Part shown: positions 18,561-27,127 of the stretch, in pieces
Layout of the letters: each line of letters opens with the position of its first letter
How positions within the stretch are numbered: position 1 is the first letter of the stretch
Virus record (IMG/VR): IMGVR_UViG_3300031841_002409
Span: 1-47,373 of that record
Direction: 5' to 3' (one strand)
From: a virus
DNA length: 47,373 nt
Position numbers and translations under genes: made by a program
The notes under the pieces: generated by a model
Database searches by the model: none
The model's input: only the letters and a program-made list of their open reading frames with translations
What the model was told of the DNA's origin: nothing

Positions 18561-20051
18561 TTACATCATGATTGCCCATTTTGCGTTAGAGTAAGTGCAT
18601 CCGTTAGTGGCAAGGGTTCTTGCTGAGATAGTGGCCTCTACCTCTACTGGTCCCTTGTCTGTCGGGAAAGGTACGACCACATTCTGTATGATGTAGTCAT
18701 CCAGTTTGATTTCTATTTCTTCACCATTACCTTTTGTGAATTTCAATTCTAGTAGGCCAGTAGTTGCATCATACTCATCTTGTTTTCTGAACTCATCCCA
18801 TAGTTCAGTATCTGTGACAAGCATTGTTAGAGACATCTCATATGTTCTCTGTCCGGGTATATGTGCGCTCATTATTTTCCTGTTAGTATTCCCAACGAAT
18901 CTTTGTGGTAGAATATTGTTGGCTATCGTTAGGCTCCCTGATTTTACCCTCGTCACGTTTTGACCAAATAGTTTGATGGAGCCATCCGAGAATAGGAATG
19001 GGTAGTCGTCATCCTTCACTCCACCCTCTCTTGTTTTGTGGTAGTTCTGTAATTCATCAACACCTACGGCGACACCCCTTCTCGGTAGGAAGCCATTAGG
19101 TGCATCAAATGCAGTCTTAGTGACTAAATCAACAGTGGCCTTCAACTCCTGTCCTTCCTCGAAATTCAACGTCAGGTTGTTTACTTGACAGCCAGTGAAT
19201 ATCCTGCAATACCTGTTTACGTTGTTAGTGTTTGAGTCTATGACTGTGGAGGCTCCTACTGTGGATTTGTCATATGTCACCTCAAGGGCGAAAGATGGGA
19301 GTGTATCACCATTCAACTCGGTGAATGTGTAGTCTAATTCTGCTGTCTTCCTACGAATGTAGTAATTATCTGGGATATCAACACTACCGGATGTCAAGGC
19401 ATTTCCACCTGAATGCAACCTTAGCGGATACTCATTACCTGCGATAGAACGAACTATCTTGTCGTCCCTATCGAATACTAGGAAGTCATTCGTATCACCA
19501 AGCCAAGAGTCAGTCGTACCATTGCTTGTATTTATGGCAAATGTCGCTCCGCCTAATGCATAATATAACCAAGAGCCATTGTTTAACATCAATTCCAACG
19601 AGCCTCCGCTAACCGTCTCTGCTGCCTTGAATTGATGTGAGTAGTTCCTAGTACCTGATACTGCTAGATTGAGTTGCTTCATCTCCACTTCCACATTCGG
19701 TGGTGTGAATGTGTCCACTAGTCCTAGCCAGTGGTCTGATAGAAGAGTAGGGGTAGACCCTACCACTGGCCCCGGAACAGGTGCGCCGAAACCATGTATG
19801 GTGACATCATAAGTACCATCAGCAACAGATTCTACAGTGATTCGGTCAGCAATATTTTCAGTAATAATTGTGTCTGTTGTACCTACAGTCACTCTGCACC
19901 CAACATATAAGTCAGGGACTAGTGATATCAATGCTGTATCTCCACCATCCAACTGCCCATTATTACTCGTAAATACCACGTTATTCAACTGTATATCCAT
20001 CTCAGGAACAAACGTTGCACCTGCTCCTGCTCCCACAAATACTTCTGCCAT
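18561..20051 (-). CDS. Major tail tube protein, 496 aa
   Basis: This gene lies between the neck protein and the tail chaperone, the usual place of the tube protein, and there is no sheath gene next to it. The sequence is beta-rich: an N-terminal region with SDHWLGLVDTFTPPNVEVEM, a central ELDYTFTELNGDTLPSFALE, and RIFTGCQVNNLTLNFEEGQE, which resembles tube proteins whose core repeats 'G..vnsl.l....g..l....'. At 496 residues it is larger than the common 200-300, so extra surface domains are likely. AAGGTGG lies upstream of ATG 20051. The lack of a sheath supports a siphovirus-type, non-contractile tail. Confidence 0.8.
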   Translation of the reverse strand: MAEVFVGAGAGATFVPEMDIQLNNVVFTSNNGQLDGGDTALISLVPDLYVGCRVTVGTTDTIITENIADRITVESVADGTYDVTIHGFGAPVPGPVVGSTPTLLSDHWLGLVDTFTPPNVEVEMKQLNLAVSGTRNYSHQFKAAETVSGGSLELMLNNGSWLYYALGGATFAINTSNGTTDSWLGDTNDFLVFDRDDKIVRSIAGNEYPLRLHSGGNALTSGSVDIPDNYYIRRKTAELDYTFTELNGDTLPSFALEVTYDKSTVGASTVIDSNTNNVNRYCRIFTGCQVNNLTLNFEEGQELKATVDLVTKTAFDAPNGFLPRRGVAVGVDELQNYHKTREGGVKDDDYPFLFSDGSIKLFGQNVTRVKSGSLTIANNILPQRFVGNTNRKIMSAHIPGQRTYEMSLTMLVTDTELWDEFRKQDEYDATTGLLELKFTKGNGEEIEIKLDDYIIQNVVVPFPTDKGPVEVEATISARTLATNGCTYSNAKWAIMM

Positions 20052-20066
20052 TTTCCTTCCACCTTA

Positions 20067-20582
20067 CTAACAAACCGCGAACCGCTTCAACTCGACTGAC
20101 ATCTTGTAGCCCAATAGTCTTTTATTTCTATCGTTTGCCTCACTCCTACTTTTCAGTTTTATCAAATCTGCGGAACCTTCTGTATTATTACTACCATCAA
20201 CCACTGTCGGCCTGAACGCCTTACTTTCTAGGATATGCCTAGTTATCTCATATAATGCTTTCAGTCTATCCCTTGAGAAAGTAAGTTCTGTGAAGTCTCT
20301 CCTATGCAATACCCTAAGATGCAATGTAAAACCGAAATCCTCGTTTCGGACTGAGTAATCTATGGTTGGGTACTCTATCGTCGCACTATCCTCAAAGACG
20401 ATTATCACTGATTGTGAGTCTATGTCTACCCTCCTACCCTCATTGGGTTGTATGGACCTCACATCGATGAACTTGGGAGTCTCATTGTGACTGGCCGATA
20501 TCGTGCCGTTGCTGACTAGTGTGCTTGCCGTGGAGGACCAGTTATCGGAAAGCAGTCTTATAATGAAAGTGACTTCATCGAT
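20067..20582 (-). CDS. Neck / tail-completion protein, about 171 aa, apparently non-ATG start
   Basis: The first conventional start is GTG 20462, but the frame is open for 40 more codons upstream. That extension reads IDEVTFIIRLLSDNWSS and so on to FIDVRSIQPNEGRRVDIDSQ. An opening like '-EVTFIIRLL-DNW' followed later by 'P-FIDVR' matches what I know of tail-completion proteins, so the extension is very likely translated. No ATG, GTG or TTG occurs between the upstream stop and that segment. The best start is ATC at 20582-20580, five bases after AGGTGGTGG. The alternatives are a -1 shift from the overlapping upstream gene or a base error in an original ATG. The protein would sit between head and tail tube. 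Confidence 0.7.
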   Translation of the reverse strand: MDEVTFIIRLLSDNWSSTASTLVSNGTISASHNETPKFIDVRSIQPNEGRRVDIDSQSVIIVFEDSATIEYPTIDYSVRNEDFGFTLHLRVLHRRDFTELTFSRDRLKALYEITRHILESKAFRPTVVDGSNNTEGSADLIKLKSRSEANDRNKRLLGYKMSVELKRFAVC

Positions 20583-20770
20583 TCTACCACCACCTTCTCA
20601 ATTCTATCACGCATCTTCTTTGAGGCCAAGTCGTTTATCTCCTTCATTAGTGCCTCTTCTGAGAAACTGATGTCTATGCCTAGTTCCTTGGATATTTCCT
20701 CTAGTAGTTTATTTCTCTCTTGCTGTATTTGCTTGGCACTTTTCAAATCAGCAAGAAGGTCATTCAACAT
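20558..20770 (-). CDS. Small coiled-coil protein, 70 aa
   Basis: This 70-residue, highly charged, helical protein (KQIQQERNKLLEEISKELG, then KKMRDRIEKVVVESMKSLSL) lies between the head-tail connector and the neck protein. It starts four bases after the connector stop, and its 3' end overlaps the likely start of the neck gene by about 25 bases in another frame. It has no recognised domain. It may be a small assembly factor, or it may supply ribosomes that re-initiate or shift into the neck gene. Confidence 0.65.
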   Translation of the reverse strand: MLNDLLADLKSAKQIQQERNKLLEEISKELGIDISFSEEALMKEINDLASKKMRDRIEKVVVESMKSLSL

Positions 20771-20774
20771 AATA

Positions 20775-21848
20775 TCACAACGAGTAGATGACTATCTTCT
20801 TCCCCTTCAGAACCTCTTTGGCCTCTTCAATCAATATGTCATGCTTCGCCTTCAAATCGATATTAGAGCCAGTCTCAGTGATGAGTATGGAGTTGTCATC
20901 ATGCCTTATGACTTCAGCAGCGACGAGTTTCGTAGCAGTCTCATGGACCCATGATGGAACCCTACTGTCACCACTGACGTATGTGACCCTACAACCATGA
21001 CTAGCCACATATGGGTACTCATTGCGGAAGAATATCTTCCCCTCACTGGTAATCATCCAAAAGTCCTCATTTCTTCCCTGCTCCTGATTGTCAGTAAACC
21101 CTGCATGTGAACCCTCAGATGAGGTAATGGTGCAGTTAGAGCCATCATCACCCGGCAACAACGATGAGATTACTACCTTCTTCGTATCCTCTGAGTGAGT
21201 TGTGGCATAGAAGAAGTCCGATACTCCCCTAGTCAAAGAGACACTATCAGCAGTGACGCTCTTCGCCGCAGTCTCTCCTGTGAACTGTGCAGTGTCCTGT
21301 GGGAATACCTCATTTATGGCCGAGACTATCTGCTTGGCTGTTGTCTTCTGTCCGAAATCAGCGAAGAAGTGAACACCTTCGGTCAATACGAAACTGAAGC
21401 CACCTACGCCCAATGTCAATGTGTATCCTGACCCCGATGTCGGTGGGGTATAAGTCGCAGTAGCAGATGCTATGTCCTTGTAGTCATCTCCCTGCCATAC
21501 CTCTAGCCTTACTATCTTCAAGACCTTCGGCCTCTCTAGTTGTATGAAACCGATGTAGTCCTTGTATTGTTGAACCGGATATGCGGTTCTCAGTATGAAA
21601 TCAGTGCTATGGAACTCATCTCTGTATATGATGGGGCGGAATGCATATCCAACACCGTCGTCTATCTTCGCCTCTACCCTTTTTATGAGTTTACCAACTT
21701 CAGCCCTGTTAGGTGTGGTAGAGTCGGTAAAAGCGGATATCTGCAATAGGTTCGATACATCCGTATGTGTGGTGTAGTACCCATTGCCTTGAGCGTAGTT
21801 GACGTTTATGTTCGTGAAGTCGCTTGGTGTTGAAACTGTCGAACCCAT
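20775..21848 (-). CDS. Head-tail connector (adaptor) with inserted domain, 357 aa
   Basis: The N-terminal part has the adaptor pattern: YYTTHTDVSNLLQISAF, then AEVGKLIKRVEAKIDDGVGY followed by AFRP. The C-terminal part has VPSWVHETATKLVAAEVIRH, typical of the last helices of connectors that bind the portal. Between them, at about residues 125-255, is a Ser/Thr-rich beta segment (YTLTLGVGGFSFVLTEGVHF and AKQIVSAINEVFPQDT) that I take for an inserted domain, perhaps on the outside of the neck. The ATG overlaps the upstream stop (TAATG). Position before the neck and tail tube genes supports the role. Confidence 0.75.
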   Translation of the reverse strand: MGSTVSTPSDFTNINVNYAQGNGYYTTHTDVSNLLQISAFTDSTTPNRAEVGKLIKRVEAKIDDGVGYAFRPIIYRDEFHSTDFILRTAYPVQQYKDYIGFIQLERPKVLKIVRLEVWQGDDYKDIASATATYTPPTSGSGYTLTLGVGGFSFVLTEGVHFFADFGQKTTAKQIVSAINEVFPQDTAQFTGETAAKSVTADSVSLTRGVSDFFYATTHSEDTKKVVISSLLPGDDGSNCTITSSEGSHAGFTDNQEQGRNEDFWMITSEGKIFFRNEYPYVASHGCRVTYVSGDSRVPSWVHETATKLVAAEVIRHDDNSILITETGSNIDLKAKHDILIEEAKEVLKGKKIVIYSL

Positions 21849-24130
21849 TAACTATCCCCCGCTGCTCTGTCTATTTTCTTGTTGTATGACTTTATTCCCC
21901 TCAACACTCTCTTTGCTGTGTTTACATTGCCCGTTATCTCGGTTCTCCCACCAACACCGGGAAGACCAGCAGGACCAGTTAGAAGCAACTGTTTCTTGTA
22001 TTTTGCTCTTGCACTCTTGAGTTTCAGGATGGGTATCTTACCAGTTCCCTTATCGAAGTATGCTGGTACTTCTTCATAATCATCAGGACGTTTATCTATT
22101 GGTGGTTTAGCAAACGGGGATTCCCTAGTATCCCGCACTTTCACCTTTTCGCCCTGATTACCTCCGGGTTTGTCTACCAAGATGTATTTTTCTTCTTCAG
22201 GAAGAAGACCAATTAAAAGTTTAGTGGCATCACTATCTATGGTTCTATTATTCATCAAGGTTTTAGCATCTACCTTGTCTTTAGCCAACTTCAGCATTAC
22301 TAGGTAGAAGTCCCTGCTTGTCAGTAGTCCCTTACTTCTACCACTAGCCATTTCCTCCAAGTCTACATATTTTTCAGTGAGAGAACGTTTAGTTTTAACG
22401 TAAATCGTACCGGTTCCACCAGTGGGAGATGGCTTAAACTCGCCGGAAGCAGTATCAAAAACAGGAGGTTCAGCAAATGCAGGATTTCCAGTGACCTCTT
22501 TTGCTCGTAGAGGTACGTCTTCTCCCCCCTCACCTAGAACTCTCTCTACAAATTCATCAGGCCCCTCCATGTTCCTCTTTGTCTCATCGAAGGCTATGAT
22601 GACATCAGCGTACTTTGCATACTCCTTAATCATCTCTTCTAATTTGTTATCTATAACGTCCTGCGAGGTTGCGTCTAGCATACTGACTTCTAGATTTTTA
22701 CGGTCCTCTCCTTTTTTCTCATCCTTTATTACATCATCAACATCAGATTTCACAACTATCTCTACAAGACCTAATGGCAGATATACATCATATACTATTC
22801 CTGCTTTACTCATTCTCTTTATTCGCGGAGTCAATGAAGATGCTATTATTCTATCAATCGGGTTATTCTTTCCTGTGTATTTATATTCCTTTACCCAGTC
22901 TTTATCCGGCACAGTTTTTTTGAATTCATCAAATGTCAAGTCTTGAACAACCGGTGAATCAAAACTGGCACTTCCATCGTTGATGTATAAGTCAAAGGTT
23001 GGCAAGACTTCATCTTCAGGCTTGTATGCTTGCGCGAACATGAGCAGTTCCTCTGAATCACCCTTCTTCAAATCCTCAGATTCACTGTTATCGGATACTT
23101 TGACTATGGAGTTTTCATTGCGATGAACGTATGTTATCGTGAATTCCCTTTCTTTCTTCGATGCAGCACCCTCATCAAAACTAGGGCTTATGGTAATGTA
23201 ATTGTATGCTGGTATCACAAGACCTTTATCACTATCATCTCGCGGTTCCCTCTTGATACCCGCAGTTATGGTGGTTTTTTCATCTAGCCCCTCACCGTCA
23301 ATGTATGAGTTCTTCATCATTTTATCTTCGGGTGTGGAAGTCAATATGATTCTGTTTGATGGGAATGCTATTCCCTGTAGGCTTTCATCATCTGATGGAA
23401 ACCTACCCAATGTACCCTTTATTTTTTCATCGTCCTCTTGGAACTCAAAAGGTTTATCATAGTCATAATCCTCGAATAGTTCCTTCATGTATTGTAGGCT
23501 ATCGAATGTTATAGTGATGTCTTTTTTACCTCTAACACTAAGATACTTAGGTTCATTTATCTTACTCATATCTATCAATGCTGAAGGTTTCGTTATATTC
23601 TGCGTGTTGGGTTTGAGAAGTAGTCTTGTGAGCCTAGTCCCATCCTGAGTGAGAGAGAGTTGTTGCTCCTTGGTGGCAGATACGTCTCTGAGAGTCTTGG
23701 CATCTATATCCTGCACCAAAGTATCATTCTCTACGAGATATTTTTCCAACGACCTGTTTTGCAGTATCCCCTCTTTTGGAAATGCCTTGAACACTCTTTT
23801 TCTGACTTCAGCATCACTGAATGAATCTAGCAGGTCAGACAGTTTTGACTGTAGTATTTTTTTAGATATCATCTTCAGATATTTACCATATATCTCCCTA
23901 TCTTCATCCCCTAGTTTCTCTATGTTCTCCGAGTCAACCATCATCCTAAAATCCGACTCGACCTTCGGTTTTATTCCCTCCACCTCTCCGAGAAAACCTG
24001 CGGCTATTGGCCGGGTGGTTTCATTCTTGAAGAGTGAATCAATGTCGAATGTCTTGAAGTCCGTTCTGAATCTTGGATTGAAGTCTAAGCCGAATTGTTG
24101 ACCATCAATAGACAGGTCACGGCTTGTCAT
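21848..24130 (-). CDS. Unknown structural protein, 760 aa
   Basis: I do not recognise this 760-residue protein. It is charged and rich in Lys, Asp and Glu, with no signal peptide or membrane segment. It has long helical stretches near the N-terminus (DREIYGKYLKMISKKILQSK) and in the middle. The C-terminal part is basic (KLKSARAKYKKQLLLTGPAG, ending VLRGIKSYNKKIDRAAGDS). It starts after GAGGTGA and overlaps the connector gene by one base. It lies exactly where head genes give way to neck genes, so a head-neck or inner-capsid role is plausible. The size and position are unusual and no enzyme motif is visible. Confidence 0.7.
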   Translation of the reverse strand: MTSRDLSIDGQQFGLDFNPRFRTDFKTFDIDSLFKNETTRPIAAGFLGEVEGIKPKVESDFRMMVDSENIEKLGDEDREIYGKYLKMISKKILQSKLSDLLDSFSDAEVRKRVFKAFPKEGILQNRSLEKYLVENDTLVQDIDAKTLRDVSATKEQQLSLTQDGTRLTRLLLKPNTQNITKPSALIDMSKINEPKYLSVRGKKDITITFDSLQYMKELFEDYDYDKPFEFQEDDEKIKGTLGRFPSDDESLQGIAFPSNRIILTSTPEDKMMKNSYIDGEGLDEKTTITAGIKREPRDDSDKGLVIPAYNYITISPSFDEGAASKKEREFTITYVHRNENSIVKVSDNSESEDLKKGDSEELLMFAQAYKPEDEVLPTFDLYINDGSASFDSPVVQDLTFDEFKKTVPDKDWVKEYKYTGKNNPIDRIIASSLTPRIKRMSKAGIVYDVYLPLGLVEIVVKSDVDDVIKDEKKGEDRKNLEVSMLDATSQDVIDNKLEEMIKEYAKYADVIIAFDETKRNMEGPDEFVERVLGEGGEDVPLRAKEVTGNPAFAEPPVFDTASGEFKPSPTGGTGTIYVKTKRSLTEKYVDLEEMASGRSKGLLTSRDFYLVMLKLAKDKVDAKTLMNNRTIDSDATKLLIGLLPEEEKYILVDKPGGNQGEKVKVRDTRESPFAKPPIDKRPDDYEEVPAYFDKGTGKIPILKLKSARAKYKKQLLLTGPAGLPGVGGRTEITGNVNTAKRVLRGIKSYNKKIDRAAGDS

Positions 24131-24139
24131 TCATTCACC

Positions 24140-24865
24140 TCACGCCAGCCATTTTGCCCATGCTGCTGCTTTTGAGGCTCCGTGTACCAAAGCACTACCT
24201 AGTCCCAAACCGCTTTGTGGTGGAGTGTAGGTGGGTTGACCAGTAGCAGGGTCAATCCAATACGGGTTATTCATTTGGTCATAACCTGCTGGCGGTATTG
24301 GATATCCTGATTGATTCATAGGATTGAATGCCTGTTGTTGCATTGCTAGTTGACTATTCATACCACCAAAAGCAGCATTGCCCTGTATGTTGGGTGGGGC
24401 CATGCCCGGTTGTCCCATCGCAGGTTGTCCCATCGGTGGTTGCATTGGAGCAGCAGCACCAGCAGAGAATCCCTTGGACTCTAGATACTGCTGCTTCGCC
24501 ATTCTTCTCTGTAGTATGACCTCGGTGTTTACAGCAGCAGCCAATAGGTTCTGTATGTCTAGTTGCAGTGTTGCATCACTGACATTGTTGTATGCTGCCT
24601 CGCTCTCTGCATGTAGTATGATTTCTCCTGTTGATGCCGTGTTGAATTTTAGATTCTTCAATTGCTGAGATACCACTCTCTCCACAACATCCTCTATTAG
24701 TTGCTCAAAGGCACTTAGGAATTGAACACCATGATACTCGAAGAATTCCTCTACATGGTTCTCCTGTAGCGTCAGAAGATTGTTCACAGCCTTGAACTGA
24801 GCAGTCTGACTGTCATTGATTTGATTTGCTATCTGACCATTACTCGTACCGAATACACCCATCAT
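24140..24865 (-). CDS. Low-complexity Gly/Pro/Gln/Met-rich virion protein, 241 aa
   Basis: Residues 1-130 are helical (FKAVNNLLTLQENHVEEFFE and FEQLIEDVVERVVSQQLKNL). A low-complexity stretch from about 137 to 215 contains PMGQPAMGQPGM and Tyr-rich turns such as DQMNNPYWIDPATGQP. A short hydrophobic end (GSALVHGASKAAAWAKWLA) follows. Similar Gly/Pro/Gln-rich tails occur in archaeal membrane-associated or zinc-ribbon proteins, but no ribbon is present here. Its start overlaps the upstream gene. It may interact with membrane or capsid beside the GTPase block; the function is unknown. Confidence 0.7.
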   Translation of the reverse strand: MMGVFGTSNGQIANQINDSQTAQFKAVNNLLTLQENHVEEFFEYHGVQFLSAFEQLIEDVVERVVSQQLKNLKFNTASTGEIILHAESEAAYNNVSDATLQLDIQNLLAAAVNTEVILQRRMAKQQYLESKGFSAGAAAPMQPPMGQPAMGQPGMAPPNIQGNAAFGGMNSQLAMQQQAFNPMNQSGYPIPPAGYDQMNNPYWIDPATGQPTYTPPQSGLGLGSALVHGASKAAAWAKWLA

Positions 24866-25527
24866 TCATCACCTTCCTCTTCCTCATCCACTATCTTCGT
24901 ACCGGCCTTCAGTAATGATTGTATCCTTTCTGTATTTGATTTCTGTTCTATGAGCAGAACATACAACTCTTCCTCTCTAGAACTATAATCCATACTTGGT
25001 GGTTTTATCGTCCATCCAGCAGCAGATAATGATTGTACGTCCTCCATCCTTAATGTCTTGAGAGGGCCGGAGGATATTAATTTCTTGGGAGAGGGAACAT
25101 AGGAACTGAAACTCAAACCATGCTCATCTGCTAGTATCTGCTGCTCTAGCATCTCGTATTGTTTGTACATCGTAGCGTGTTTCTCACAGTAGGTTCCCTT
25201 CATGGGATATCCCTTCCTTACCTTGTGTAGTGGTATTCCGGGTCGGTATGGGTCTGATACTTCCCATATCTTGTGACTGCCGCATACAACGCATCTGTCC
25301 TTTATGTTGAACAGATGCCCGTACTTCATGAAAAGCAATTTCTTCCTCTCCGGCATCAGGACTTTGATTATCTCCTTGATTTGCTTCTTGGGCTTCACTG
25401 CTTTGAAGTCATACTTCATCACACTGCCCGGAGCGCGAGCCAATTTGTCTCTTGGCAGAAAGGCATTCTGCTCTACAGTCGTCGTTCTTGCGTCAATAAA
25501 ACTCTGTGGGTTAAATTGCATAGTCAT
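24862..25527 (-). CDS. Zinc-binding structural protein, 221 aa
   Basis: Residues 79-117 hold a likely zinc site: C79-x2-C82 (DRCVVCGSHK) and C114-x2-H117 (GTYCEKHATM), with the 31-residue spacing of a treble-clef or similar finger. The rest is basic and helical, with YEMLEQQILADEHGL and a Glu/Asp-rich C-terminus (DEEEEGDE). GAGGTGA precedes ATG 25527 and includes the GTPase stop. I know no family for it. Its place just after the GTPase suggests a partner protein of the capsid-accessory block. Confidence 0.7.
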   Translation of the reverse strand: MTMQFNPQSFIDARTTTVEQNAFLPRDKLARAPGSVMKYDFKAVKPKKQIKEIIKVLMPERKKLLFMKYGHLFNIKDRCVVCGSHKIWEVSDPYRPGIPLHKVRKGYPMKGTYCEKHATMYKQYEMLEQQILADEHGLSFSSYVPSPKKLISSGPLKTLRMEDVQSLSAAGWTIKPPSMDYSSREEELYVLLIEQKSNTERIQSLLKAGTKIVDEEEEGDE

Positions 25528-25536
25528 TTTTTCACC

Positions 25537-26205
25537 TCAATAATCGTCTATCATTGTCAGTATTCCCCTATATACCATCTTTGAATCTGATTTAGCACTT
25601 ACTATATACTTGAAGACAGGAACTCCCTTCTCATTTAGTTTTTCTATTCCTCCCTCAAATGCTGCGAATATTGGATGTTTCTCTATATCATCATACTTGT
25701 ATTTGTCTTTCCATAAATCGAATTTGTTTGCCCATATACCTACTGCTATTGGATAGTCCGATGATTTCTTCTTCCCCTTCTTGTTTATTACATCCCAGTG
25801 TGGAGAGCATATCGTATCTACTAGAAAAGACCATGACAACTGCTGCTCGATATCATAGTGCTTGCTCATGTGTCTGTCGTCAATCATGAATATGACGTAT
25901 CTGACATGGCGTTTTCGCATATCTTTTACCCATTCCCCCCAGTATAGTGTCTCTCCACCTACATCTGCTGTTTTCACCGTATGCGCATTGCCGTCTATCT
26001 TGACATACTTCCTAGTCGCTCTCTTCAGCCCCACGGTTCTCTCTTTGATATTAGGAACATCACCTCTTGTTCTGAGTTGATGGTGCAATGTCGTCTTACC
26101 AACCTGAGTCGCTCCATACACACCGAAGTTTATCGCGTGTAGTTTGCTGTATAGTTTACCAACTGCTTCCACAACAACAATTGCGAAACCAGCCATCAAG
26201 GACAT
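25537..26205 (-). CDS. Arf/Ras-like small GTPase, 222 aa
   Basis: All main GTPase motifs are present in order: G1 P-loop GATQVGKTT (residues 31-39), G3 DVGGE (81-85), G4 NKFD (160-163) and G5 SAK (203-205). The T57 of ERTVGL is a candidate G2 threonine. The DVGG form is like Arf and related families, but the catalytic glutamine that normally follows it is glutamate here, which could lower hydrolysis. The first 22 residues include AGFAIVVVEAVGKLY, which may insert into or lie on a membrane. Two small membrane proteins are encoded just upstream, which supports a membrane role. GAGGTGATGAA precedes the ATG. Viral homologues are not familiar to me; the GTPase call is strong, the job unknown. Confidence 0.88.
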   Translation of the reverse strand: MSLMAGFAIVVVEAVGKLYSKLHAINFGVYGATQVGKTTLHHQLRTRGDVPNIKERTVGLKRATRKYVKIDGNAHTVKTADVGGETLYWGEWVKDMRKRHVRYVIFMIDDRHMSKHYDIEQQLSWSFLVDTICSPHWDVINKKGKKKSSDYPIAVGIWANKFDLWKDKYKYDDIEKHPIFAAFEGGIEKLNEKGVPVFKYIVSAKSDSKMVYRGILTMIDDY

Positions 26206-26214
26206 TTCATCACC

Positions 26215-26439
26215 TCAGAACAAATGATGCCAAAAATCAACAAGCCCCTCCCATGCTCCTGAGAAAATATTGACTCCTAATAAAGCCACTAGATGCCCTA
26301 CCACGAATCCGCTTATCGTGGATATAAATCCCCAAAACCAAAACCTGAACCTCATGAACATCAGGTCTGCTGAATGCGCTCTCTGCAAGTCATATGCGAG
26401 AGTCGATTCATCGATGCCCATCAATAGTTGGTCTAGCAT
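26215..26439 (-). CDS. Small membrane protein, 74 aa
   Basis: This 74-residue protein has a hydrophilic N-terminal third (DQLLMGIDESTLAYDLQRAH). An aromatic-rich stretch follows (RFRFWFWGFISTISGFVVGH), then LVALLGVNIFSGAWEGLVDF, most likely one long or two short transmembrane helices. It lies between another membrane protein and the GTPase, within a run of head genes, so it may anchor the GTPase or act on the host membrane. A holin-like role cannot be excluded, though it lacks a neighbouring lysin. Confidence 0.7.
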   Translation of the reverse strand: MLDQLLMGIDESTLAYDLQRAHSADLMFMRFRFWFWGFISTISGFVVGHLVALLGVNIFSGAWEGLVDFWHHLF

Positions 26440-26443
26440 GTTC

Positions 26444-26851
26444 TCACTGTTCAGTCATCAAGAAGGACGGGTTTATCACGTTCTCATCGACAAACTGTTG
26501 CTGCTGTTGAATTGGCCTGAACCTGAACTCTTCGTACTGACGCATGGACTCCCGTACCCTCTTGCGGTTCTCTTCGTCCTTGGCCTTCCTAGCCCAATAG
26601 GTGTTGATGCTTCTCTGTAGTAGGAAATCCTCGATGTACTCGTTCAATACCAAATCGAATAGGGATTTTAGTATCATTATACCCCCGACTGTTAGTACAC
26701 CGAATAGAATCGCTAGTGTGTAGGGTCCGTAGATGCTCATGAACTCCGCACCGAATGTAGCGAAGAAGTATACGTTTACACCGCTTACAGCACCAACGAA
26801 TAGAATCGTCATGACAAGACGAGTATCATCCTCAAACGTGTTATAACTCAT
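26444..26851 (-). CDS. Two-helix membrane protein with long charged tail, 135 aa
   Basis: Two transmembrane helices (VMTILFVGAVSGVNVYFFAT and YTLAILFGVLTVGGIMILKS) are followed by a charged helical tail of about 70 residues (ARKAKDEENRKRVRESMRQY and a run of five Gln). I chose ATG 26851, which follows the upstream stop by one base and has GGAG about ten bases before it, over the in-frame TTG at 26860. The tail is probably cytoplasmic or inside the particle and could bind the adjacent GTPase or the capsid. Its function is unknown. Confidence 0.75.
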   Translation of the reverse strand: MSYNTFEDDTRLVMTILFVGAVSGVNVYFFATFGAEFMSIYGPYTLAILFGVLTVGGIMILKSLFDLVLNEYIEDFLLQRSINTYWARKAKDEENRKRVRESMRQYEEFRFRPIQQQQQFVDENVINPSFLMTEQ

Positions 26852-26852
26852 A

Positions 26853-27125
26853 TTATGCAAACTCCACAGAAACAGCAGCAGTACCGGTTATCTCCAAGTA
26901 CAAGCCAGTATTTGCTATGGCCCCATGCATATCATACTCTATAGCGACTTGCTTGGAAGCGTCGAATGACATCCTTACGAGTTCCTTTCCGCTTCCGGCG
27001 GTGTTGTCGAATAGTTTGATAGTGCCTGTGCTATTGAAGCCTGAAGCATGTACACTGATTACCTTGCACCTGTCTCTTGATATTACTGCATCGGATGTTT
27101 TTACCCCACTGGAATTACACGCCAT
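26853..27125 (-). CDS. Small beta-sandwich virion protein, 90 aa
   Basis: This 90-residue protein has alternating strands (KVISVHASGFNSTGTIKLFD, ELVRMSFDASKQVAIEYDMH and LYLEITGTAAVSVEFA). Small proteins of this type, often after the capsid gene, are common in environmental tailed viruses and may decorate capsid or tail. It has a strong ribosome site, AAGGAGGAAT, before ATG 27125. There is no cysteine pair or membrane segment. The role is inferred from the pattern only. Confidence 0.65.
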   Translation of the reverse strand: MACNSSGVKTSDAVISRDRCKVISVHASGFNSTGTIKLFDNTAGSGKELVRMSFDASKQVAIEYDMHGAIANTGLYLEITGTAAVSVEFA

Positions 27126-27127
27126 AC

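Noticed and set aside
20067-20462. Neck protein starting at GTG 20462
   Set aside because: It would cut away the family-like N-terminal segment, which is open and typical upstream.
26215-26851. Holin pair for lysis
   Set aside because: Small membrane proteins could be holins, but no lysin is nearby and the long charged tail and the adjacent GTPase argue for another role.
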